Shown here: piece by piece, positions 54,890 to 62,690 of the stretch | Position numbering within the stretch: the stretch's first letter is position 1 | How the letters are laid out: every line of letters starts with the position of its first letter | Program-made: the position numbers and the translations under genes | Source of the DNA: Halalkalibacter okhensis | GTDB taxonomy: Bacteria > Bacillota > Bacilli > Bacillales > Bacillaceae_D | Assembly: GCF_000787375.1 (NCBI RefSeq) | Contig: NZ_JRJU01000022.1 | Coordinates: forward strand, 1-64,000 | DNA: 64,000 nucleotides | Reading direction: 5' to 3' | The notes under the pieces: model-generated | What the model was told of the DNA's origin: nothing | Database searches by the model: none | The model's input: only the letters and a program-made list of their open reading frames with translations

Positions 54890-55882
54890 TCATTCATCCT
54901 TCTTATCAGCTGGATAAATAACCCCCATTTGTCTTCTTGCCTTTTCTAAAATAGAAGCCGTTATTATTGAATGTCTGTGAGAATTCACGGTCGATTCAAA
55001 AGCGTTACGTTCAATTAACTCGATAAATTCCTTTGCTTCATAGTACATCGACTGTTGGTCCTGTGGTACGGTAATATTTTCTTCTGAACCATCATTGTAT
55101 TTGATGGTGACATTTTCCGGTATATTAATTTTGTCAATAATGATACTTCCTTTTTCCCCTTGGATTTCAGAAGGGATATACGAATTAGTAATCTTGGAGT
55201 ATGTAATAAGTGCATCCATCTCCTCATATTGAAGCATAAGACTTCCCTGCCCATCTACACCTGAATCGAGCATATAACACTGACCATGTATCGATTTTGG
55301 TTCTCCAAATAACACAACAAGCGGGTAAACGGCATACACACCAATATCCATGAGAGAACCGTTTGAAAACTCAGGTTTAAATGCATTTAATATTTCTCCC
55401 TGCTTATAACGATCATAGCGCGAGGAATACTGACAGTAACTAGCAACATATCTTCGAACGGTTCCAATTTTATGGAGGTGCTCCTTAATTGTTAAGAAGT
55501 TAGGCAACAACGTGGTTTTCAACGCCTCCATTAATACAACAGAATGCTTTTTGGCACATTGAATCATCGCCTCTACCTCTAACGTATTCGAAGCAAGTGG
55601 CTTTTCGCATAAAACATGCTTCCCATTCTCCATCATGAGCATAGCTTGGCTAGCATGAAGTGAATTAGGACTTGCTACATAGACCGCATCAAATTCTTTA
55701 CTACTAGCCATTTCATGTAAATCCGTATACACATGTTCGACATTAAACTTTCTGGCAAACTGTTTTGCCCGATCTTCTGTTCTAGAATAAACGGCTGATA
55801 AGCTAAACCCCTCAATGCTCGTAGCAGCCTCAATAAAACGTTCTGTTATCCAATTGGTTCCTATTACCGCAAAGCGGACCAT
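54890..55882 (-). CDS. Gfo/Idh/MocA family oxidoreductase
   Basis: The 330-residue NAD(P)-dependent dehydrogenase has a Rossmann domain starting RFAVIGTNWITERF (Gly-x-x-x-x-x-x form, unusual spacing). HVLCEKPLASNTLEVEAMI carries the conserved Glu-Lys-Pro, and a C-terminal beta-sheet domain with GSLMDIGVYAVYPLV follows. Substrates of this family are mostly sugars or inositols; the specific one is not evident. It lies downstream of the sensor kinase gene in the same direction, 19 bp apart, so they are likely co-transcribed. Confidence 0.87.
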   Translation of the reverse strand: MVRFAVIGTNWITERFIEAATSIEGFSLSAVYSRTEDRAKQFARKFNVEHVYTDLHEMASSKEFDAVYVASPNSLHASQAMLMMENGKHVLCEKPLASNTLEVEAMIQCAKKHSVVLMEALKTTLLPNFLTIKEHLHKIGTVRRYVASYCQYSSRYDRYKQGEILNAFKPEFSNGSLMDIGVYAVYPLVVLFGEPKSIHGQCYMLDSGVDGQGSLMLQYEEMDALITYSKITNSYIPSEIQGEKGSIIIDKINIPENVTIKYNDGSEENITVPQDQQSMYYEAKEFIELIERNAFESTVNSHRHSIITASILEKARRQMGVIYPADKKDE

Positions 55883-55901
55883 AATGCACCCTCCTACATC
55901 T

Positions 55902-58166
55902 TTATCCTTTTGAAACTAGATGTTTGATCGTTCGTTCTTTCGCTGAAATAATCGGTATGACAATGGTCATGGTTGTTCCAATATTAGGTCTACTTTTGAT
56001 CTGTAATTCTCCTTGATGAGACTCTATGATTTTTTTACTGACCATCAAACCAAGTCCTGTTCCTTTTTCTTTTAATGAATAAAACGGCTCACCTAGTTTG
56101 GGAATCAACTCATCTGGTATACCAATTCCTTCGTCTGTTATCGCAATTAACATTTCATTTTCAGATCGGATGATTTCTGTTGTAATCGTTCCCCCACTTG
56201 GCATGGCTTCCATTGCATTTTTGTAAATGTTAATAAGCACTTGTCTTATTTGATGCTTATCACAGTGAATCTCTGCCAATGGACCATGTATGACCGTTTT
56301 CATTTCAATGTTATGTAAGATGGATTGTGGTTGTAAAAACGTGATGACACTTTCTGTCATCGATTGTAAATCTTCCATTTCGTAAGTAGCCACTTGAGGC
56401 TTCGCTACAACCATAAATTCATTTGTGATCATTTCGAGTCGATCGATTTCATTGAGCATAATTGTAATATACTCTTGGTTCTTTTCCTTAGCTTCTAGAC
56501 CTATTAATTGTAGAAATCCTTTAATGGTAGTCAGCGGATTGCGAATTTCATGGGCAAAACCAGCAGCAAGCTCTCCAACAACAGAAAGCTTTTCTGTTCT
56601 TCGAAGCAACTCTTCTGTCTTAATTAATTGCGTAATGTCTACCACAGTACCAAGCACTTCAATGACTTTACCATTGGAGCAAATGGGCTTTAAAGATGCA
56701 AGGAAAATGGTGCCCCTTGTATTCTCAAACTGAAACTCAACTTCTTCTCCTTTCCATGCCCTTTCATTATTTAAATCTAACATACTCCCCTGTTTCGTTT
56801 CATATGATTCCTCCACAGGTTTCCCAATAACATCTTCAGGAGACATGCCTCTTTCATAAAGAATCTTTCCGTCCATCAATGTATAAACGAAATGGTCCTC
56901 TACTTTTTTGTATTTGAAGATTAACCCTGGATATTGCTCTAGAATCTCCTGTAATTCTTTTTTGGTTCGCTTCAGTTCCTCCTCAGCTCTTGTTTGGTCT
57001 GTCATATCACGAAAAATAGCTGCACATATGATGTCCTCTCCCTTACTAATCATCGGAGATACGGTCATACTAACATGTAATAAGCTTCTATCTTGTCGTT
57101 GGCGAACCGTTTTAAAATTAACAATAGATTGTCCCTGCTCTAATTGCCGTATAATTTGCGAAAATTCTTCATGGCGTTCAGAAGGGATCAAGCAATTAAC
57201 AGATAATGGCTTAGTACTATCATATCCAAACATCTTTGTAAAAGCAGCATTCCTACGTAAAATACGTTTATCCGTTAAATTATAAATAAAGATGGCATCT
57301 TCTGTATTTTTAAAAAGAAGTTCGAGCTCATTTTCTATATCTACTAATTTATCTTCTGTTTCCTTTTTATCTAAAAGAGGAACCTGAATGGTAGAGTAAT
57401 AGAAAGCTTTCATAATAAAGAAATACCCAGTCACTTTAAATAAATGAGCAACAATCACTGTTAAGTCATGAACTGTTGCAAATAAAGTTACGGTTAGTCC
57501 ACATAAAATCAAAAAATAACAAGCGGTTACTAGATTTAAATAAAAAGCATTTTTGCTTTCACGATACTTTTTCCATAGAAAAATCATAGCGCTACCATGT
57601 AAGAAAGCGATGAAATACTCCGCCCCAACTTTTAACCCTGTTGGACCTTCATCGATCAGTACCGGCAAATCAACAACATTGTGAAAAATAAACATAGGTA
57701 AAAGAATAATTAAAGCACCAAACACAACCAACCAAAGATACTTTTCATACGGCGTAGTGATGTGCGATTTTAAACTTAATAGATACACACCTATTAGTAA
57801 GATGGCAGCCTCTATAAAGCGGGCCAAGAGCCAAAACCAAACCGTTGTTTGTTCATAAGAAGCAATGGAAAACGGCATGCCAGAATAAGATAATGTATGT
57901 AAAATATCAAATAACCCGACTGTTAAAAATGTAAGAGCGACGATGAACAATAATCTTGATTTAATTAAAGGGTACGTAAGCCAACCGTAAATAAAGATAG
58001 AAAGCGATATAGCAATACTAGCTAATTCAAGAATCGTATGAACAAATAAATGATTGCTTAAATGATACGAATTCGTTTGAATTGCCTGAGAGAATACGAG
58101 TAGAAACAACAATAGGCCAGCAACTGCTAAGACCATCGATCTTTGTTCTACTTTATTTATTTGCAA
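55902..58166 (-). CDS. MASE3-type membrane sensor histidine kinase with PAS domains
   Basis: This 754-residue protein has an N-terminal seven-helix MASE3 membrane sensor (about 10-265), then two PAS domains (about 285-395 and 410-515). HisKA follows with GFAHEIRNPLTTIKGFLQL, then an ATPase domain with ITDEGIGIPDE and GTGLGLMVSKKI. I prefer a TTG start 6 nt after GGAGGTG; the GTG three codons earlier touches that site. No response regulator is adjacent. Its HisKA/ATPase part resembles sporulation kinases of Bacillus. Confidence 0.9.
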   Translation of the reverse strand: MQINKVEQRSMVLAVAGLLLFLLVFSQAIQTNSYHLSNHLFVHTILELASIAISLSIFIYGWLTYPLIKSRLLFIVALTFLTVGLFDILHTLSYSGMPFSIASYEQTTVWFWLLARFIEAAILLIGVYLLSLKSHITTPYEKYLWLVVFGALIILLPMFIFHNVVDLPVLIDEGPTGLKVGAEYFIAFLHGSAMIFLWKKYRESKNAFYLNLVTACYFLILCGLTVTLFATVHDLTVIVAHLFKVTGYFFIMKAFYYSTIQVPLLDKKETEDKLVDIENELELLFKNTEDAIFIYNLTDKRILRRNAAFTKMFGYDSTKPLSVNCLIPSERHEEFSQIIRQLEQGQSIVNFKTVRQRQDRSLLHVSMTVSPMISKGEDIICAAIFRDMTDQTRAEEELKRTKKELQEILEQYPGLIFKYKKVEDHFVYTLMDGKILYERGMSPEDVIGKPVEESYETKQGSMLDLNNERAWKGEEVEFQFENTRGTIFLASLKPICSNGKVIEVLGTVVDITQLIKTEELLRRTEKLSVVGELAAGFAHEIRNPLTTIKGFLQLIGLEAKEKNQEYITIMLNEIDRLEMITNEFMVVAKPQVATYEMEDLQSMTESVITFLQPQSILHNIEMKTVIHGPLAEIHCDKHQIRQVLINIYKNAMEAMPSGGTITTEIIRSENEMLIAITDEGIGIPDELIPKLGEPFYSLKEKGTGLGLMVSKKIIESHQGELQIKSRPNIGTTMTIVIPIISAKERTIKHLVSKG

Positions 58167-58305
58167 TCCATTCACCTCCAGATTCTTTTACTAAGGATGC
58201 TTAAAAGCTATTTTTTACCCTTCATTGCTTCTATTCATATTATAGCATTATTACTATTTCTTGCCTTTTTCTTTTGTAATTAAGCACTTATACAAGCATA
58301 AAAAA

Positions 58306-58349
58306 GGGATATCCCAAAAAGGTATATTTATCACCTTTTGGGATATCCC
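58306..58349 (-). terminator. Terminator after the NCS1 permease gene
   Basis: GGGATATCCCAAAAAGGT pairs with ACCTTTTGGGATATCCC; the minus strand continues TTTTTTATGC. It has the shared AAAAAGG/CCTTTT core. Confidence 0.85.
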
Positions 58350-58383
58350 CGTAGTAATAATCCGAGTTGTTCTAACATTAGCA

Positions 58384-59862
58384 TTATTTTGCCCTTGCGG
58401 CAGCAATTTCAATTTCTGCACTTGATTTCTCCTCGGTCTCAATTTCCCAATCCCTTCCTACGGAAATACCTAGATATTTCTCATCACTAGGATCAAGCAA
58501 TTCTGCTTGTTCATACTTTTTGAACCACCAAAACTTGGCTAACACATAGTAGCTTACGCCTCCAACGAAAAAGCCGACAATAAAGGAATAGGTTGGAAAG
58601 AACAAGGCCATCCCTCCACCCATAATCCAAGCTAAGTAACCTGCTAAATTAATACCGTTCATATATTTGTATTGCCCTTCACTTTCATATAATTCAGGAA
58701 CATTTACTCTACGTTTACGAAGGAAATAGTAATCAGAAATTAAAATACCGACAATAGCTGATAAAACCGCGGCAATAATTAGCAACATATCAATAATAAT
58801 TCCGAATAGACTCCATGGCTGAACAGCGATGCCAATCACACCTGCAGCAATAACACCAATATAAAATGGAATTTTCGGACCACCCACATTTGAAAACACA
58901 ACCGCAGCTGGGATTAAATTAGCAGAAATATTTGTGGACCACTGAGCTAATACAATCATTAATAATAAAATCCCAAGTACAACTCCACCCGCAGATTGCT
59001 GGAGAGCAACGACAGGATCATAATCTGATACGGCAATATAGGACACAGCACCAATTATCACCATGAAAGTTTGTACGATAGGATACGCAATTAAATTACC
59101 AGCAATTTGTGCTTTGTTACGTTTAAACCAATTCTTCTCAAGCTTTGGTGCTTTTACAAACCTTGAAATTGAGGGCATATCCGATGCGAGCGTTCCCCAA
59201 AACCCCATATTTGCCATCATGACAACCATAAATGCTGTAAACGCCGCTCCGCCTGTAACAGGGTTCTCTACCCACGCCCAAACTTCGCGACCATTTTGTA
59301 ACGCCTGGTCTGATAACGTCATATACATCCAACCAGAAATAATGATGATCACAGGAGCTGCTAAATCCGCAAATCGTTCCACAGCTTTAATACCAAGAGC
59401 CGTATTTAGTACTTGAAGGCCAGCAAAGATAAGAAAACATACAAACCAATTATCAAAAGTAGTTAATGTCGCTAAGATCGCATTCATTGCCGTTGCACCA
59501 AAAAACGTATTAACACCGAACCAACACGACGCAACGATTCCTCGTACTACAGAAGGAATATGAGTTCCAACGGTTCCAAATGGTGCTCTCATGTAAACAG
59601 GAAACGATAATCCATGCTCGACTCCGATATCACCAGTTAACGTCATAAGTACTCCTAGCACTACACACCCTATGATTGTAGCTAGTACAACCCATCCTAG
59701 TGATAAACTTTCCACACCTGAGCCACCAATGGCAAATGCAGCCAATACGACAGCCATACCTACCCATATAAAAGCAAAACCTAATGAATTTACTTTCTTA
59801 CCGCTGTGAGTAATTGGCAGTAGATCCGGAGACTTTAAAAATCGGTTTTTGTTACTCATCAT
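58384..59862 (-). CDS. NCS1 family nucleobase/hydantoin permease
   Basis: The 492-residue 12-helix permease imports purines, pyrimidines, hydantoin or allantoin with a cation. The N-terminal GVEHGLSFPVYMRAPFGTVG, ASCWFGVNTFFGATAMN and the GTLASDMPSISRFVK stretch are characteristic. The ATG 6 nt after AGAGGGGG is chosen (MMSNKNRF). No catabolic genes for such substrates are adjacent, so the cargo is undetermined. Inner membrane. Confidence 0.9.
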   Translation of the reverse strand: MMSNKNRFLKSPDLLPITHSGKKVNSLGFAFIWVGMAVVLAAFAIGGSGVESLSLGWVVLATIIGCVVLGVLMTLTGDIGVEHGLSFPVYMRAPFGTVGTHIPSVVRGIVASCWFGVNTFFGATAMNAILATLTTFDNWFVCFLIFAGLQVLNTALGIKAVERFADLAAPVIIIISGWMYMTLSDQALQNGREVWAWVENPVTGGAAFTAFMVVMMANMGFWGTLASDMPSISRFVKAPKLEKNWFKRNKAQIAGNLIAYPIVQTFMVIIGAVSYIAVSDYDPVVALQQSAGGVVLGILLLMIVLAQWSTNISANLIPAAVVFSNVGGPKIPFYIGVIAAGVIGIAVQPWSLFGIIIDMLLIIAAVLSAIVGILISDYYFLRKRRVNVPELYESEGQYKYMNGINLAGYLAWIMGGGMALFFPTYSFIVGFFVGGVSYYVLAKFWWFKKYEQAELLDPSDEKYLGISVGRDWEIETEEKSSAEIEIAAARAK

Positions 59863-60209
59863 GAACAACCCCCTCTAAAAGTTTTTCATCCACAAACGAA
59901 ACTAATCGACAAGAAGCCGTTCATCTCAAATGTTATAACCCCCCTCCCCAATGATAAACCAGTCAAAAATATTCAAATGATAATAAAACACCTCTATGGA
60001 TTTGAGACATTTTACTAATGTTCAATTGTTTCTTCTTCTTTAATTCTGCTACGAATCTTGAGAATTTGCTCCTTAATTGTAACTTTTTCTAACACCTTTT
60101 CTTTTTACTTCTTTTGGAAATACATTGATGGTCTTTCTTTTACAGCATAAAAAAACCACCAAATTAAGAATGAATCCTTAATTTGATGGTTTTCGTATTA
60201 TCAGGTCCG
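59863..60209. other. Intergenic region without recognised gene
   Basis: This 347-bp stretch holds the upstream region of the permease gene and a terminator at 60150. A 26-codon reading on the minus strand (near 60016-60100) with weak start signals is not called. No promoter could be assigned with confidence. Confidence 0.6.
60150..60194 (-). terminator. Terminator after yhbH
   Basis: AAAAACCACCAAATTAAG pairs with CCTTAATTTGATGGTTTT (one mismatch); T-rich tails lie on both strands. Confidence 0.85.
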
Positions 60210-61379
60210 TTATGCCATTGCTTCTTCTTCTTTCTTGAAGAAAGTTTTCATCGCATGATAAACGTCGCCTTTTTCTTTAAGAATATAATGGCGGAAGCGA
60301 ATATCATCAATGTTTTTGTAGGCACTCATGAGAGTGGAGTGACGGCTATATTGATTGACTTCTCCGTATCCAAACATACTAGAAACGTCCATTAACTTTT
60401 CAACGAGCTTTAAGCAGCGTGCGTTGTCAGAAGTCAGGTTGTCACCATCTGAGAAATGGAATGGATAAATATTGTAACGCTTTGGATCATATTTGCTATC
60501 AATGACTTCTAACGCTTTTCGGTAGGCTGATGAACAAATCGTTCCACCACTCTCCCCTTTTGAAAAGAAGTCTTTTTCAGAAACAGTTTTCGCTTCTGTA
60601 TGGTGAGCAATAAATTCAATATCGACTGTCTCATATTTTGTCCTTAAGAAACGAGTCATCCAGAAAAAGAAGCTTCGCGCCATATACTTCTCCCACCGCC
60701 CCATACTTCCACTCGTATCCATCATCGCAATAACAACGGCTTTCGATTCTGGTTTTGTTACTTCATTCCACGTTTTAAAACGAAGGTCATCATTATAAAT
60801 GGGGTTTAATCCCGGCCTTCCCTCAAGAGCATTTCTTTTGATTGCCGAAAGAATTGTTCTTCGTTTATCAATATTACCCATTAGCCCTTTTTTGCGAATA
60901 TCATTAAAATCAATATCCTCAATAAGAATCTCATCTTCCTCTTTCTTTTGTAAGTTAGGTAATTCTAGCTCAGAGAAAAGCATCTCCTGTAGTTCCATTA
61001 TGGAAACCTCGGCCTCGGAATAATCTTCACCCGCTTGGTCTCCTGGCCCTCTTCCTTTTCCTGGCCCTTGTTGTTTTTGGGCATTTGGGTCTTTTGCGAC
61101 CACGTCGCCAACCTTACTATCTCCTTCTCCCTGGCCAACATGTTTATTTTTATCATAGTTATAACGAATTTTGTATTCATCGAGAGAACGGATCGGAATA
61201 CGAATCACATCTCGACCATTAGACATGACAATGTTTTCTTCACTAACAAGATCAGGTAAGTTCTTTTTGATTGCTTCTTGTACTTTTTCCTGATGGCGTC
61301 TTTGGTCTTGATAGCCTTTTCGATGAAGAGACCAGTTTTCTTGTGACACGACAAATTGACGTTGATTATTTTTCGTCAT
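60210..61379 (-). CDS. yhbH: YhbH sporulation protein (DUF444/YeaH family)
   Basis: The 389-residue protein is required for normal spore formation in B. subtilis. The von Willebrand-like MDTSGSM motif (about 222-228) suggests a metal-ion-dependent adhesion site. A Gly-rich flexible region (about 85-115, [18 protein letters not shown]) precedes it, and [14 protein letters not shown] is conserved near the C terminus. AAAGGGAGGGG precedes the ATG. YhbH works with PrkA and SpoVR, both encoded here. A signal-peptidase gene lies between it and prkA. Confidence 0.94.
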   Translation of the reverse strand: MTKNNQRQFVVSQENWSLHRKGYQDQRRHQEKVQEAIKKNLPDLVSEENIVMSNGRDVIRIPIRSLDEYKIRYNYDKNKHVGQGEGDSKVGDVVAKDPNAQKQQGPGKGRGPGDQAGEDYSEAEVSIMELQEMLFSELELPNLQKKEEDEILIEDIDFNDIRKKGLMGNIDKRRTILSAIKRNALEGRPGLNPIYNDDLRFKTWNEVTKPESKAVVIAMMDTSGSMGRWEKYMARSFFFWMTRFLRTKYETVDIEFIAHHTEAKTVSEKDFFSKGESGGTICSSAYRKALEVIDSKYDPKRYNIYPFHFSDGDNLTSDNARCLKLVEKLMDVSSMFGYGEVNQYSRHSTLMSAYKNIDDIRFRHYILKEKGDVYHAMKTFFKKEEEAMA

Positions 61380-61672
61380 GTGATTCCCCTCCCTTTTTAG
61401 TCTATAACTTCATTCCTGTTTCACATGTAAATTTTGTTATCACACTTTCCTATACCTTTGCATACTATGGTCTCGAGTCGCATTAGATACAAAGCCATTA
61501 ATAAAATGGCTTACTTTATCCTATGCAGACAGGGGAGAGAGTTGCTAATAAATTCTGACAAATCTTCTAATTTCGAAATTGGACAAGCGAAAAATAGGTA
61601 TATAACCAGCGGCTAACTGGTGACCTTAGCAGTCGCGACTTCCTTGCTTCAACTACGATGAAAAATTAAGAA

Positions 61673-61701
61673 AGGTCGTTCATCTTTTTATTGAACGACC
61701 T
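61673..61701. terminator. Hairpin between yhbH and the signal peptidase gene
   Basis: AGGTCGTTCA pairs with TGAACGACCT; the minus strand continues TTCTTAATTTTTC. The remaining sequence of 61380-61762 shows no gene I can support. Confidence 0.7.
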
Positions 61702-61762
61702 AATTTGGTGATTTCCTTTGCGTTAGGGGCTTCATAGCTCTTATGAGTGTTTAACCAATGCG

Positions 61763-61798
61763 AAAAAAGAGCCCCTTCACACCTGAATTGAGCTCTTT
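61763..61798 (-). terminator. Terminator after the signal peptidase gene
   Basis: AAAGAGC and GCTCTTT pair around about 19 nt; the minus strand then reads TTTTTTCGC. Confidence 0.65.
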
Positions 61799-61860
61799 GT
61801 GCACTGTATATTTAATTGATGCGTTACATAAGAAAGTCTGAGTTCATCATTACAGACGAT

Positions 61861-62397
61861 TTATTTCATTAATCCAAAATCTTTAATTGGCCAAAAACGC
61901 CAATCGACTTTTCCTACAATTTGATCTGTCGCAATAAAGCCGAGTCGACGGCTATCCAAACTATTAGGCCGATTATCTCCTAGAACAAAAACATGACCTT
62001 CAGGAACCACTTCTAAAACATCAAAATCATTTGTATATGGACCCCATTTATGTTCCGCTACTTTTTGCTTTAAAAACGGCTCATCCACAGGGTCGGAATT
62101 TATATAGAGCACGTCGTCTTGATAAGAGATGATGTCTCCTGGCAAGCCGATCACTCGTTTTATATAATCTTCATTTTCATTTGCATGAAATACAATAAGG
62201 TCAAAGCGATCAGGCTCTGTAAAACCATATCCAATTTTATTAACGATAAACCTCTCACCATCAAAGACGCTTGGTGACATTGACTCACCCTGGACTTCAT
62301 AGCTTGTAAAAACAAACGTCCGGACTACGATTGCAATAATAATTGCGATGAAAAATGCTTTTCCCCATTCCATCCACTCATTTGTTCTAGTTTCCAC
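61861..62397 (-). CDS. sipS: Type I signal peptidase
   Basis: This 178-residue membrane serine protease removes signal peptides from secreted proteins. One N-terminal membrane helix (about 12-31) is followed by the catalytic Ser39 (GESMSPS) and Lys80 (YIKRVIGLPGD). The C-terminal FVLGDNRPNSLDSRRLGF box is intact. It is the usual length for Bacillus Sip enzymes (S/T/U/V); the symbol is generic because paralogues cannot be separated here. It lies between yhbH and prkA, which is not the B. subtilis arrangement. Confidence 0.92.
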   Translation of the reverse strand: METRTNEWMEWGKAFFIAIIIAIVVRTFVFTSYEVQGESMSPSVFDGERFIVNKIGYGFTEPDRFDLIVFHANENEDYIKRVIGLPGDIISYQDDVLYINSDPVDEPFLKQKVAEHKWGPYTNDFDVLEVVPEGHVFVLGDNRPNSLDSRRLGFIATDQIVGKVDWRFWPIKDFGLMK

Positions 62398-62566
62398 ATT
62401 TTTTCCTCCGCCTAGCTCTTTTCTTCAATTTACCAAAGTTTTGCCATGGCTACAAGTGAAAGTCAACGTAAATTCTAAAGAAAAGAAGCCTTCAACATCT
62501 GAAGACTTCTCTACTTAGATTATCGAGGTCCCTGTAAAAGTCTCTATTAACAAATTCGATGAAGCA

Positions 62567-62638
62567 GAATTGGCTCCACACGTTGTGCGTCTGATAAACC
62601 CACTCATAGTAAGCTTTTAAAACGGGTCCAATCATTGC
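62567..62638 (-). repeat. Structured element family A, copy A5 (partly decayed)
   Basis: Minus strand: P1 GCAATG (62633-62638) faces CAATTC (62567-62572), pairing at 4 of 6. P2 CGTTTT (62619-62624) faces ACAACG (62581-62586), 5 of 6. The internal loop is ATTGGACC / TGTGGAGC, and the apical GAGTGGGTTT loop is kept. It follows the prkA hairpin by 4 nt. Together with it and a small hairpin near 62485 it occupies the 293-bp gap. Confidence 0.65.
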
Positions 62639-62642
62639 TTAA

Positions 62643-62685
62643 AGACCACTGAAAAAGGTGAAAATCGTACCTTTTTCAGCAGTCT
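62643..62685 (-). terminator. Terminator hairpin of prkA, module A5
   Basis: CTGAAAAAGG pairs with CCTTTTTCAG; an outer AGAC/GTCT stem follows a 2 x 2 mismatch. It starts 5 nt after the prkA stop codon. Confidence 0.75.
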
Positions 62686-62690
62686 CTTGA

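Noticed and set aside
61434-61616. 60-aa + strand reading
   Set aside because: No ribosome site, unusual composition and no similarity to known proteins.
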